A DNA stretch of 64,000 bases, taken from Chryseobacterium lathyri (GTDB lineage: Bacteria > Bacteroidota > Bacteroidia > Flavobacteriales > Weeksellaceae). This document shows, piece after piece, positions 23,405 through 32,270 of the stretch. The stretch covers positions 62,001-126,000 of the forward strand of contig NZ_QNFY01000012.1 of assembly GCF_003290185.1 (NCBI RefSeq). The letters are read 5' to 3'. The position numbers were made by a program, and so were the translations under genes. Under the pieces are notes generated by a model that searched no databases, was not told the origin of the DNA, and saw nothing but the letters and a program-made list of their open reading frames with translations. The first letter of the stretch is position 1; every line of letters begins with the position of its first letter.

Positions 23405-23986
23405 ATGAAAATGTATGTAAAATTTGATTTCAATGCTCTCTGCAAGAAAGTGTTGGATGAGAAGCTAAAAGAGCACGGGCTAAAATACCGCCTGCTGAAC
23501 TTTGGTGAAGTGGAGTTCTATGAACCCATTACCCAAGAGCAGCATAATCTTTTTAAGAAAAATCTTAAAGATTACGGCATAGAGATTATTGAAAGCCAGA
23601 AAACGGCTTTAGTACAGAAAATAAAAGATGCGATTGTAGAGCTTGTTTTCTCTGAAAACGCTGTTCCTGTTAAAGCATCTATTTATATTGCTGAAAAACT
23701 GAACCACAGTTATGGATATCTTTCCAATCTTTTTTCTGAGGTTGCCTACACCTCAATAGAAAACTTCATCATCCTTCAGAAAATAGAGTATGCCAAGGAG
23801 CTGATTCTGGATAATAAGCAGAGCCTGACAGAGATTGCCCATAAACTGAATTATTCAAGTGTGGCTCATTTGAGCACCCAATTCAAAAATACAACCGGCA
23901 TCACACCTTCTCAGTTTCATAAAACCATTATAAAAAGAAGGGAAAACCAAAGTATTAATATAAATTCAAAAACGCTGTATGAATAA
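23405..23986 (+). CDS. AraC family transcriptional regulator
   Basis: This 193-residue protein has a C-terminal AraC/XylS double helix-turn-helix (about 95-180): VKASIYIAEKLNHSYGYLSNLFSEVAYTSIENFIILQKIEYAKELI, then LTEIAHKLNYSSVAHLSTQFKNTTGITPSQFHK. The short N-terminal domain (1-75, MKMYVKFDFNALCKKVLDEKL, YRLLNFGEVEFYEP) is a small alpha/beta unit, not a cupin, of a type seen in flavobacterial regulators often encoded with response-regulator genes. The last 8 bp overlap the start of the receiver-domain gene, which implies coupled translation and a shared function. Targets are unknown. Confidence 0.88.
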   Translation: MKMYVKFDFNALCKKVLDEKLKEHGLKYRLLNFGEVEFYEPITQEQHNLFKKNLKDYGIEIIESQKTALVQKIKDAIVELVFSENAVPVKASIYIAEKLNHSYGYLSNLFSEVAYTSIENFIILQKIEYAKELILDNKQSLTEIAHKLNYSSVAHLSTQFKNTTGITPSQFHKTIIKRRENQSININSKTLYE

Positions 23987-24425
23987 AGAATATCTGAATG
24001 TAATCACAGTAGATGATGATGAGGGTAATATTATATTCTTTAAAAATATTTTCAGAGATTTAAAGATAGGGGTGAAATCACAGTTTTTCTCGGACGGAGA
24101 TGATCTTATGAAATATTTGAGCAGCAATGGTGCAATTATTCCTGAAGTAATATTCATTAAGTATGATATTTCAGGGAAAAGCTGTATGGAATGCCTGAGA
24201 GAAATTAAAATAAATCATGGATTCAGCAACATCATAATTGCAGTATACGCCGGCCAGATTTCCGAAAACGAAACAGAAGAAATCTTCGTTAACGGAGGCA
24301 ATATTTTTATGAGAAAGCCTGAGACTTATGATGGTCTTAAAAAATCACTTACAGAAATTATTACCGTAAACTGGCAGTATCATTCTTCAGGTCTGAACAA
24401 AGATAATTTTATTATGAAAGTATGA
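23979..24425 (+). CDS. Stand-alone receiver-like protein without phospho-acceptor Asp
   Basis: This 148-residue CheY-like domain has an acidic cluster (VDDDEGN, residues 11-17) and the conserved C-terminal Lys (FMRKPE). At the end of strand 3, where the phospho-acceptor Asp belongs, it reads EVIFIK61-YDISGKS, that is Lys61, with Asp63 two positions later. The conserved Thr/Ser position appears as Tyr (IIIAVYAG). It is probably a pseudo-receiver that cannot be phosphorylated in the usual way. It overlaps the AraC gene by 8 bp and may act as its partner. No histidine kinase gene is in the window. Confidence 0.78.
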   Translation: MNKEYLNVITVDDDEGNIIFFKNIFRDLKIGVKSQFFSDGDDLMKYLSSNGAIIPEVIFIKYDISGKSCMECLREIKINHGFSNIIIAVYAGQISENETEEIFVNGGNIFMRKPETYDGLKKSLTEIITVNWQYHSSGLNKDNFIMKV

Positions 24426-24989
24426 TGGATAAAGGTTTTATGATGTTTATTTTTTAAATAAGTGATAATATTCAGCGCATACTATTCACATAAAAGTGAA
24501 AATTGTATAATTAATAATTAAAATAATATAATAAGAATTCCACGCAATATCATCAATTTTGTAAATGTAAACTTTGGAACACAAATTAGCTATATAAAAA
24601 AGCAATGGATGGTAGAAAATAGATTATTTCATTTAGAAAGTAAGATATAAGTCACAATGTTAGTTTAACAAAATGAATTATGTTTATTTCCAGCTATAAA
24701 GCATAGAAGATCTTTAAACAAAACGGTACAATCATGAAAACTTAAGAGAGTTGAAGGGTATTTATTCGTTTCATTCCCACTCCTTCAACTTGAAACAGTT
24801 AGTTTTTATAATAAGCAAGTTGGAAAAATAATTCATTTTGTTTTTTTAATTTATTTTAATAGTCAGGGCTGAGAATTTAAATACCTATAAATATTTTCAA
24901 ACCCAATCAGATATTAGTTCCTACTATTAAAATAAATTTTTTAAGCAGACTAAAAGTAATTTCTTCTAAATAACAGTTTTATAAGGGGG
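24426..24989. other. 564-bp gene-free A+T-rich region
   Basis: I find no coding frame of note. The region holds an inverted repeat AGTTGAAGG (24749-24757) / CCTTCAACT (24782-24790) with a 24-nt spacer, and the stretch ends at a strong terminator on the plus strand. It may encode a non-coding RNA, or be a long 3' untranslated region of the receiver gene. Confidence 0.4.
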
Positions 24990-25022
24990 CCGCGGAGAGA
25001 TTTTCTTTTCGCGGTTTTTTTA
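24990..25022 (+). terminator. Strong Rho-independent terminator before recG
   Basis: CCGCGGAGAG pairs with CTTTTCGCGG (ten pairs including two G-U) across a 5-nt loop and is followed by seven T. It points along the plus strand, toward the 3' end of recG, so it ends a transcript from the gene-free region or from the receiver gene. Confidence 0.75.
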
Positions 25023-27104
25023 TGAAATTTTGCTCCACTTATTCTTTCCCCTGTAGTGTTTCAGGTAATAATTTTTGATGATCAGATTGTCTGGATTTAT
25101 CAGATGTGGATCTGCCTCCAGGATTTTATCAACTGTATTTTTTGTGGTTTTTATAATGGCGGAATCATTCACAAGATCAAGTCTTTTAAAATCTACAACG
25201 CCACTCTGCTGTGTTCCCAGAATATCTCCGGGACCTCTGAGCTGCATATCCACTTCAGAAATCTTGAATCCATCATTAGTTTCCGTCATCGTTTTGATGC
25301 GGGTTCTGCTTTCCTTCGATAATTTATCAGAAGTCATAAGTATGCAGTAGCTCTGCTCTGCTCCTCTCCCAACACGCCCCCGAAGCTGGTGAAGCTGCGA
25401 AAGCCCGAATCTTTCTGAGCTTTCTATCACCATTACAGAAGCATTAGGAACGTTAACCCCTACCTCAATCACGGTGGTAGCTACCATAATCTCAGCTTTA
25501 CCCGAGGCAAAATAATTCATGGCGATATCTTTTTCAGCAGGTTTCATTTTACCGTGCAGCATTGTGGTATTGTAATCGGAGAACGCATTCATCACATGAT
25601 CGAGCCCTTCCATCAGATTTTTATAATCCAAAGTTTCTGATTCCTCAATTAACGGATATACAAAATAAACTTGTCTTCCTTTTTTTATTTCGTCTCTGCA
25701 GAAATTATACACATACGTTCTGTCTTTCTCACGTCGGTGGGCAGTAATGATAGGCTTTCTTCCCATAGGCATTTCATCGATCACGGAGACATCCAGGTCA
25801 GAGTAAAAGCTCATTGCCAGGGTCCTTGGGATAGGAGTTGCCGTCATCACCAGAATATGCGGAGGAATTCTATTTTTTGCCCATAATTTTGCCCTTTGCG
25901 CCACACCAAACCTGTGCTGCTCATCAATGATAGCCAGCCCAAGGTTTTTAAATCTCACTTTATCTTCCAGAACCGCGTGCGTTCCTACCAATATCGATAA
26001 TGTTCCGTCTTCCAGCTCTTCGTGAATGATCTTTCTTTCTGAAGTTTTGGTGGAACCCGTCAGAAGACGGATATTGATCCCTGTTTCTGTTAAAAGGTCT
26101 TTAATTCCATTATAATGCTGCTGTGCAAGGATTTCAGTAGGAGCCATTATGCAACTCTGAAAACCATTATCCATAGCAATCAGCATGGTAAGCAATGCAA
26201 CCATGGTTTTTCCGGATCCCACATCACCTTGGAGAAGCCTGTTCATCTGAATAGGCCTTTTCATGTCCAGCCGGATTTCCTTTAAAACTCTTTTCTGTGC
26301 ATTGGTAAGATCAAAAGGGATATGATGATTATAGAAACCATTAAAATGGTCACCCACAACAGGAAACGGATTTCCCGGTGAATGGGTTTTATGATGAAGC
26401 TTTTTGAGGGCATAACCTAATTGAAAAAAGAAGGACTCTTCAAACTTCAGTCTGTTATCAGCTTTTTCAAAATGTTTCATATCCTTTGGAAAATGAATAT
26501 TTAAAAAAGTATGCTGCCTTGATAAAAACTTAAATGCTTTCATCATATAATCAGGGAAATTTTCTTCAATAAGGTTGGGGATCTCTTTGCAGATATTCCT
26601 TAAGACAACCTGGAAAAATCTTTGATTCAAACCTCTTTTAGTGAGCTTTTCAGAACTTGGATAAATAGGTTTCAGACGGGTGTCACTTTCTTTATTTTCC
26701 ACGGCTTCAATTTCCGGATGAGGCATGGAGAACTGACGATTAAAAACATTAATCTTTCCGAAAATATAAACTTCACGGTTGATCGGAATCTGTTCTTTCA
26801 GCCATTTTGAATACTGAAACCATACCAGATCCATCGTTCCGGTATCATCATTGAATTTTGCAGAAAGTCTTTTTACCTTCCCGGTCTGAATCTCCTGTAC
26901 CTGTGTGATTCTTCCTTTAAGCTGTAACTCAATACTACTTTCCTCGAGTTGAGAAATTTTAAATACTTTACTTTTATCCAGATAACGGATAGGGTAGAAG
27001 TTCAGAAGGTCGTCAACGGTTGACAGGCCCAACACATTCTTGATGAGTTTGGCTCTTTCGGGACCTATGCCTTTTACATATTCTATAGAAGTATCTAAAG
27101 TCAT
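25020..27104 (-). CDS. recG: ATP-dependent DNA helicase RecG
   Basis: I chose the Met at 27104 (694 residues, MTLDTSIEYVKGIGPERAKLIKN), because this is the normal RecG N-terminus; an in-frame ATG at 27182 would add 26 atypical residues. RecG remodels stalled replication forks and Holliday junctions. The wedge/OB domain includes LKGRITQVQEIQTGKVKRLSA. Helicase motifs are LLQGDVGSGKTMVALL (Walker A), AIIDEQHRFGV (DEQH), MTATPIPRTLAMSFY, VATTVIEVGVNVPNASVM, and QLRGRVGRGAEQSYC. The TRG-like C-terminal region follows. The gene probably reads alone, since a terminator precedes it. Confidence 0.96.
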   Translation of the reverse strand: MTLDTSIEYVKGIGPERAKLIKNVLGLSTVDDLLNFYPIRYLDKSKVFKISQLEESSIELQLKGRITQVQEIQTGKVKRLSAKFNDDTGTMDLVWFQYSKWLKEQIPINREVYIFGKINVFNRQFSMPHPEIEAVENKESDTRLKPIYPSSEKLTKRGLNQRFFQVVLRNICKEIPNLIEENFPDYMMKAFKFLSRQHTFLNIHFPKDMKHFEKADNRLKFEESFFFQLGYALKKLHHKTHSPGNPFPVVGDHFNGFYNHHIPFDLTNAQKRVLKEIRLDMKRPIQMNRLLQGDVGSGKTMVALLTMLIAMDNGFQSCIMAPTEILAQQHYNGIKDLLTETGINIRLLTGSTKTSERKIIHEELEDGTLSILVGTHAVLEDKVRFKNLGLAIIDEQHRFGVAQRAKLWAKNRIPPHILVMTATPIPRTLAMSFYSDLDVSVIDEMPMGRKPIITAHRREKDRTYVYNFCRDEIKKGRQVYFVYPLIEESETLDYKNLMEGLDHVMNAFSDYNTTMLHGKMKPAEKDIAMNYFASGKAEIMVATTVIEVGVNVPNASVMVIESSERFGLSQLHQLRGRVGRGAEQSYCILMTSDKLSKESRTRIKTMTETNDGFKISEVDMQLRGPGDILGTQQSGVVDFKRLDLVNDSAIIKTTKNTVDKILEADPHLINPDNLIIKNYYLKHYRGKNKWSKIS

Positions 27105-27180
27105 TTTAAAAATGAGCCCTAATTTCGGGAAAATAGGCTTAAGATTAAAATTTTTCACCGAAAATATTGAGCTTAAAATC

Positions 27181-27214
27181 AAAAAAAAGCGGCTCTCAAT
27201 TTTTGAAAGCCGCT
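27181..27214 (-). terminator. Terminator of the thioredoxin gene
   Basis: AGCGGCT (27188-27194) pairs with AGCCGCT (27208-27214), with an A run on the left that becomes a U run in the minus-strand RNA. It lies directly behind the thioredoxin stop codon. Confidence 0.75.
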
Positions 27215-27221
27215 GTATAGT

Positions 27222-27755
27222 TTAATCTTTGATTTTGGATTTAAATTTTTTCTGGTAATCTTCCCACTGTTCCCTGGTACGGATCTTTTTGAAGAGATCT
27301 TTCGAAATAAATTCCAAATAAGGTTCAAGTTCTTTGGCCGACAATTCTCCCTGAAGGATTGTGATAGGTCCGCCTTTCTCGTCCAGAAATACAGTACTTG
27401 GAACAGCGCCGACGTTCATATATTGGGTGAATTCGTGCAAAGAATTCCTTCCTTTTTTATGTTCAGTATTATCATTGGAAAATGTTCTTCCGAAAACATC
27501 AATAGATTGTTTTTCTTCAGCATTAAATTTTACCGGATAGTAATTCTCATTTAAGATTTTGGCGATAATTTCGTGACCGTATGTTTTTTTATCCATGATT
27601 TTGCATGGTCCGCACCAGTCTGCATAAAAATCGATCAGGATTTTTTTTGGATTTTCCTTTTGAGCCTTTAAAGCTTCTTCAATAGTCATCCATTTTATCT
27701 GAGCAAAGCTGAAACTTACTAAAAATAAGAGCATTATGCTTATAATTTTTTTCAT
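27222..27755 (-). CDS. Periplasmic thioredoxin-fold protein
   Basis: This 177-residue protein has a signal peptide (1-18, LLFLVSFSFAQ) and a thioredoxin domain with the active site FYADWCGPCKIMDKKTY (WCGPC, residues about 46-50), followed by the cis-Pro region VGAVPSTVFLDEKGG. It should reduce or rearrange disulfides outside the cytoplasm. The inserted segment RTFSNDNTEHKKGRNSLHEF and the N-terminal WMTIEEALKAQKENPKKILIDF are typical of the DUF255/SoxW-like group in Bacteroidetes. An imperfect minus-7 (TATTTTTA on the minus strand, 27771-27778) lies before it. Its partners are unknown. Confidence 0.88.
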   Translation of the reverse strand: MKKIISIMLLFLVSFSFAQIKWMTIEEALKAQKENPKKILIDFYADWCGPCKIMDKKTYGHEIIAKILNENYYPVKFNAEEKQSIDVFGRTFSNDNTEHKKGRNSLHEFTQYMNVGAVPSTVFLDEKGGPITILQGELSAKELEPYLEFISKDLFKKIRTREQWEDYQKKFKSKIKD

Positions 27756-27796
27756 AATTTGATATTTACGTAAAAATAAGCATAATATAGCTTATT

Positions 27797-29308
27797 CTAT
27801 TTTACATCCTGCATTAATTTTTTTACGAACGGAGATATCAAAATTAATACCACACCGGCAATTACCGCGTATAATCCCAATTGTTTATATCCATCAGTAT
27901 AAGTGATCAAAGCATCATAGTTAGTAGATCCCTCTTTTGCTGTAGCAAGTCCGGCACCGATAATCCCGGCAACATACTGTCCGTAAGCTGAGGCCAGGAA
28001 CCACATTCCCATCATCATTCCCTGAAGATTTTTGGTGGAAAGTTTAGTCATAATAGACAATCCTATTGGTGACAGGCATAATTCTCCAAGAGTGATGATC
28101 AATAATGCCAACGTGAAAAAATTCAGCGATGTTATTCCCTGAAGGTCCGCAAAAAGTCTTGTTGCAAATAAAACATAATACCCGATTCCCAGAAAAATAA
28201 ATCCTAATCCAAATTTAACGATAGTATTGGGTTCAATTTTTCTTTTATTCAGCCATATCCATAGAAGCCCGATAAGCGGCGCAAGGAAAATAATAAAAAA
28301 GGCTCCTCCTGAGTTATTTACACCGTTCGGATCTAATCCAAGAAGGTCTTTATTCAGATTTTTAGCTGCAAAAATACTTAATGACCCACCACTTTGCTCG
28401 TAGATTCCCCAGAATAGGATCGAGAAAATAATGAAAACTAAAGCTGCCCAAAGTTTTTTACGCTCTGATGCGGTTACTTTTGACATTTCATAGAATAGGT
28501 AGATCAGTGTCAAAGGCCCGATGGTCCACATAAAATAATCTGTATATTCCGTTTTGGCAACCATCTTCATGATAATTGGTACGAAAATAAGAGATAAAAT
28601 ATAAACTCCATATTCTTTCCATTTTGGGATTGGAGCAGCTTTTACTTCTGCCAAAGGATGCCCTGGCTGAAGACCTATTGTTCCCATTCTTTTCTGAGTG
28701 AAAATGAAATTGATAAGGCTTATTACCATTACCACGGAGGCCAGACCGAAAGCGACGTTCCATCTCATGGCTTCTGAAATAATACCGCTTAGAATTTCTC
28801 CTTTACCGATAGCGATGCATAAATAACCACCCAATAAAGCTCCCAGATTGATTCCCGCGTAAAAAAGAGAAAAACCTGCATCTGCTCTTGAATCATTAGG
28901 TTTGTAAAGCTGTCCAACCATAGATGAAATATTCGGTTTGAAGAAACCTGTTCCTACCACAGTGAATGCAATTCCTAAGAAAAAGAATTTATGTGGATCA
29001 GTTGCCAGAATCAGGCTTCCAACGATCATCAGTAGCCCGCCCCAAAAGAGAGATTTCCTGAATCCGAGGATTTTATCTGCAAAAAGGCCGCCCACGAAAG
29101 TAAAGGCATATACGAATGCCTGGGTAGCGCCGTATTGAAGGTTAGCTTCTTTTTCATGGAAATTAAGCTGGGAGATCATAAAGAAAACCAGCATTCCGCG
29201 CATTCCGTAAAAACAGAAACGCTCCCACATTTCAGAGAAAAACAGGCTCCAGATCTGTCTGGGGTATTTTCCTTTGAAATTTTGTATTTCATCTAGAGTT
29301 AAGCTCAT
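27797..29308 (-). CDS. POT/PTR family peptide:H+ symporter (1 of 3)
   Basis: This 503-residue inner-membrane protein has about 12-14 predicted helices and the POT signatures: the proton-coupling E-x-x-E-R-F motif (SEMWERFCFYGMRGML, residues 26-41), GGLFADKILGFRKSLFWGG, the PTR2 motif with GTGFFKPNISSMVGQLY, and FSLFYAGINLGALLGGYL. It should import di- and tripeptides with protons. It lies 21 bp downstream of the DUF1016 gene and may share its transcript. Two paralogs follow upstream at 30.4-32.1 and 32.3-33.9 kb. Confidence 0.93.
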   Translation of the reverse strand: MSLTLDEIQNFKGKYPRQIWSLFFSEMWERFCFYGMRGMLVFFMISQLNFHEKEANLQYGATQAFVYAFTFVGGLFADKILGFRKSLFWGGLLMIVGSLILATDPHKFFFLGIAFTVVGTGFFKPNISSMVGQLYKPNDSRADAGFSLFYAGINLGALLGGYLCIAIGKGEILSGIISEAMRWNVAFGLASVVMVISLINFIFTQKRMGTIGLQPGHPLAEVKAAPIPKWKEYGVYILSLIFVPIIMKMVAKTEYTDYFMWTIGPLTLIYLFYEMSKVTASERKKLWAALVFIIFSILFWGIYEQSGGSLSIFAAKNLNKDLLGLDPNGVNNSGGAFFIIFLAPLIGLLWIWLNKRKIEPNTIVKFGLGFIFLGIGYYVLFATRLFADLQGITSLNFFTLALLIITLGELCLSPIGLSIMTKLSTKNLQGMMMGMWFLASAYGQYVAGIIGAGLATAKEGSTNYDALITYTDGYKQLGLYAVIAGVVLILISPFVKKLMQDVK

Positions 29309-29329
29309 AATTGTATATGATTGTTTTAA

Positions 29330-30325
29330 TTAGGGTTGTTTATTGTTGTTTTGGTCCAGTTCAAAACGGATTCTGTCCTGGTCTATGATTTCTTTTAATT
29401 CTTCTTCTTTTGGAAGGTAGAGGAGGTATTTGCTCGCAAAGAGATTGTTTTTGTCATTCAGAACGGAATATTTTACAATGGTTTCGTCTTTTTCTGAACA
29501 CAGTAAAATTCCTATCGTCGGATTATCACCTTCTCCGCGTTTCAGATCATCATACATTCGTACATACATATCAATCTGTCCGATGTCCTGATGGGAGAGT
29601 TCTCCGGTTTTAAGGTCAATAATGACAAAGCATTTCAGAATATAATTGTAAAAAACAAGGTCGATATAAAAATCGGATGTATCTGTAGAAATATGCTGTT
29701 GTCTTGCTACAAAAGCAAATCCTTTCCCGAATTCCAGAAGAAACTTCTGAATATGATCAATGATGGCGGTTTCAATTTCTTTTTCAGAAAATTTTTGATC
29801 CGGTGTTAAACCTAAGAATTCAAAAATGTAAGGGTCTTTTAAAACACTGTGGATATTTTCTGTCGGGGATTTTTTATGTTCCAGAACTCTTTCGTAGGCA
29901 AGTGAATTGATTTGTCTTTTCAAATCCCGTACGTTCCAGTTATTTTGTACAGCTTCATTAAGATAATAGTTTCTTTTTGATTTATCATCCTGTCCGAAAA
30001 GTAATCTGTAATGAGACCAGCTCAATTGTAGAGACAATGTGTCAACAATTGGGAAAGCTGTGTAAAATTTGCGCATATTGGAAAGGTTTGTATAGTCGAA
30101 ACCCTTTCCAAACTCCAGAGAAAGTTTTTTAGAAAGATTTTTTAAGGTTTTCTTTCCGTATTCGGCGCGTTCTTTTCCCTGCTGTTCATTTTCTACGATC
30201 AGTTTTCCGATCTGCCAGTAAGTGAGCAGTAAAGTAGAATTCGCGATCCGAAACACTTTTTCGCGCGACTGCCTAATAATTTCCTTTACGGATTGAAATA
30301 AAGAATCTTCGGAAATTTCCATCAT
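29330..30325 (-). CDS. DUF1016 / YhcG-like PD-(D/E)XK nuclease domain protein
   Basis: This 331-residue protein has an N-terminal helical YhcG_N region (about 1-165: IIRQSREKVFRIANSTLLLTYWQIGKLIVENEQQGKERAEYGKK; LSWSHYRLLFG). The C-terminal restriction-endonuclease-like domain has DFYIDLVFYNYILKCFVIIDLKTGEL, where the Asp, then D-x-K, form the likely nuclease core, and GDNPTIGILLCSEKDETIVKYSVL. The family is found across bacteria, often in accessory regions. A role in defence or DNA repair has been proposed for relatives but is not settled. Here it sits between peptide-transporter genes, with two tandem ATG codons at the start (MMEIS). Confidence 0.88.
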   Translation of the reverse strand: MMEISEDSLFQSVKEIIRQSREKVFRIANSTLLLTYWQIGKLIVENEQQGKERAEYGKKTLKNLSKKLSLEFGKGFDYTNLSNMRKFYTAFPIVDTLSLQLSWSHYRLLFGQDDKSKRNYYLNEAVQNNWNVRDLKRQINSLAYERVLEHKKSPTENIHSVLKDPYIFEFLGLTPDQKFSEKEIETAIIDHIQKFLLEFGKGFAFVARQQHISTDTSDFYIDLVFYNYILKCFVIIDLKTGELSHQDIGQIDMYVRMYDDLKRGEGDNPTIGILLCSEKDETIVKYSVLNDKNNLFASKYLLYLPKEEELKEIIDQDRIRFELDQNNNKQP

Positions 30326-30332
30326 ACGAAAA

Positions 30333-30364
30333 TAAAAAAAACCTCTGACTTTGCAGAGGTTTTG
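30333..30364 (-). terminator. Terminator between two POT genes and DUF1016
   Basis: AACCTCTG (30340-30347) pairs with CAGAGGTT (30354-30361). An A run on the left gives a U run on the minus strand, and TTTT follows on the right. It ends the POT transcript from 32138 only about 8 bp before the DUF1016 start codon. Confidence 0.75.
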
Positions 30365-30383
30365 TTGTATTTTATTGATGCGG

Positions 30384-32138
30384 TTATTTTACACCGTGCA
30401 TCATTTTCTTTAAGATTGGAGAGATCAAACCTAAAATAACAGCTGCGATACCACAAAGTACTACGAATACCATAAAGAATTCGAATAGGTTGTGGATCTC
30501 AAATCCTGCAAATGTAGGATTGTGCAATGGTAACTGAGCTTTCTCAAATGCTGCTGTCTGTTCAGCAGTCAACGTTACTTTTTTATCTAAAACGTCCTGA
30601 AGGTTTATGCCTATTTCCTGTGCTTTTGTGAATTTATCACCTGTAGCAGGGATAAGAGCTCCCAATGAACCTGCCAATGCATACCCTGCAGCATTGGAAA
30701 TAAAGAATACTCCATATAATAATGATGCAAATCTTTTTGGAGCTAGTTTTCCTACCAATGAAAGACCGATTGGAGATAAGCAAAGCTCACCACAAGTCTG
30801 GATGAAATAAAGAAGCATTAGCCATTTGATTGCTAATAATCCTGAATTTCCAAGATCTTTTACGTTGTGTGCAATAATGAAGTAAGAAAGAGCAATTAAT
30901 GCAAGACCCATTGCTTGCTTGAACGGAGATACGGGTTCTCTTCCTTTTGTTCTTAATTTATCCCATGTCAAACTGAATGGAACGGCTAACAGAACTACGA
31001 AGATACCGTTGAAGATCTGAACCATTGAAGGAGGCATATTCCATCCGAAAATGTTTCTGTCTGTCTGGTTGTCAGCAATAAATGTTAATGAAGATCCTGC
31101 CTGCTCGAAAGCTGCCCAGAAGAAAATGATAAAGAAGGATACAATATAAATTACCCAGATTCTCTGTCTTTCAATCTTGTTTTCTGCAGAACTCATGATC
31201 AGGAAAGCCAGGGAAATACCGGCCGCATAGATGAAAGGATAAATAATTCCTTTGATCAATTGTCCCATCTCTACGGCTTTAAATCCGAATTCTCCTACCA
31301 GTAAATATCGGAAAGCGAAGAATAAAACCACAAATATAACTCCGGTGATCCCTAAAGATAAACCTGAGAATTTAGCGGTCTGAGTTTCACCTTCTTCAAA
31401 GTCTGCACTTGTATTGTTCTTTGGCAATCCACCGATAGGTCTCCCTTCCGGATTTACCACATATTTATTTTTAAGGATAAAGAATGTTACGGTTCCAATA
31501 ATCATTGCAATTGAAGCGGCTAAGAATCCCCATTTGAAAGCAAAAATATCTCTTACTCCTGTAGCTGCATCTTTCACATCTCCTACGTAAGGGCAGATAA
31601 ATTGTCCCAGGAATGCTCCGATGTTAATCCCCATATAAAAAATGGTAAATGCAGAGTCCAGTTTGGATTTCTCCTGCTTAGGGTAAAGACTTCCCACCAT
31701 TGAGGAAATATTCGGCTTGAAGAATCCATTACCGAAAATGATAACGAATAACGCCAGCCACATAATCATTTTGGAACTGCCCAGATCGGCAGAGAAAGTA
31801 GAGGCACTGATAAATAATAGAAACTGACCGATAGCCATCAGAGATCCACCGATTAAGATGGCATTTCTGTTTCCTATATATTTATCTGCAATAAATCCTC
31901 CCAAAAGAGGTGTTAAATAACATAAAGCTAAAAATCCACCGTAGATAATTGCTGCATCTGCTTCTTTTATTAATAAGGAATTTACCATGAAGAGCGTCAA
32001 AAGGGCTCTCATCCCATAAAAGTTGAAACGCTCCCACATTTCTGTTCCGAAAAGAACCCACAATCCTTTTGGATGCCTTGAATTCTTATTCTCTACAAAC
32101 TCATCCGGTTTCGGACTTAATGCTTCAATATTATCCAT
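30384..32138 (-). CDS. POT/PTR family peptide:H+ symporter (2 of 3)
   Basis: I chose the Met at 32138 (584 residues, MDNIEALSPKPDEF), because the promoter at 32166-32196 lies between it and an in-frame ATG at 32195. Signatures are GTEMWERFNFYGMRALLTLFMV, GGFIADKYIGNRNAILIGG, GNGFFKPNISSMVGSLYP and FTIFYMGINIGAFLGQFICPYVG. The protein has the extra loop and C-terminal helices typical of larger bacterial POT members, with a polar insert (about 500-545) before the last two helices. It should import di- and tripeptides. It is paralogous to its neighbours, suggesting tandem duplication and divergence, perhaps with different peptide preferences. Confidence 0.93.
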   Translation of the reverse strand: MDNIEALSPKPDEFVENKNSRHPKGLWVLFGTEMWERFNFYGMRALLTLFMVNSLLIKEADAAIIYGGFLALCYLTPLLGGFIADKYIGNRNAILIGGSLMAIGQFLLFISASTFSADLGSSKMIMWLALFVIIFGNGFFKPNISSMVGSLYPKQEKSKLDSAFTIFYMGINIGAFLGQFICPYVGDVKDAATGVRDIFAFKWGFLAASIAMIIGTVTFFILKNKYVVNPEGRPIGGLPKNNTSADFEEGETQTAKFSGLSLGITGVIFVVLFFAFRYLLVGEFGFKAVEMGQLIKGIIYPFIYAAGISLAFLIMSSAENKIERQRIWVIYIVSFFIIFFWAAFEQAGSSLTFIADNQTDRNIFGWNMPPSMVQIFNGIFVVLLAVPFSLTWDKLRTKGREPVSPFKQAMGLALIALSYFIIAHNVKDLGNSGLLAIKWLMLLYFIQTCGELCLSPIGLSLVGKLAPKRFASLLYGVFFISNAAGYALAGSLGALIPATGDKFTKAQEIGINLQDVLDKKVTLTAEQTAAFEKAQLPLHNPTFAGFEIHNLFEFFMVFVVLCGIAAVILGLISPILKKMMHGVK

Positions 32139-32165
32139 TCTATTGTTAATTTTTGTTAAGACTGA

Positions 32166-32196
32166 CAAATATAGTTTTTTTTGAGTTTTTGGCAAG
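32166..32196 (-). promoter_or_regulatory. Promoter of POT transporter 2
   Basis: On the minus strand, CTTG (32193-32196) and TATATTTG (32166-32173) are 19 bp apart, matching minus-33/minus-7. This places the start of translation at 32138. Confidence 0.6.
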
Positions 32197-32213
32197 GTTT
32201 TAATTTTATATTT

Positions 32214-32246
32214 AAATAAAAAAGCTGCAGAACGATGCTGCAGCTT
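32214..32246 (-). terminator. Terminator of POT transporter 3
   Basis: AAGCTGCAG (32222-32230) pairs with CTGCAGCTT (32238-32246), with an A run on the left that gives a U run on the minus strand. Confidence 0.75.
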
Positions 32247-32270
32247 GATATTCTTTATGATAAATGAGGA

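Noticed and set aside
30333..30364. Possible attachment site around the DUF1016 gene
   Set aside because: The inverted repeat is an ordinary terminator and no integrase or direct repeat flanks the gene.
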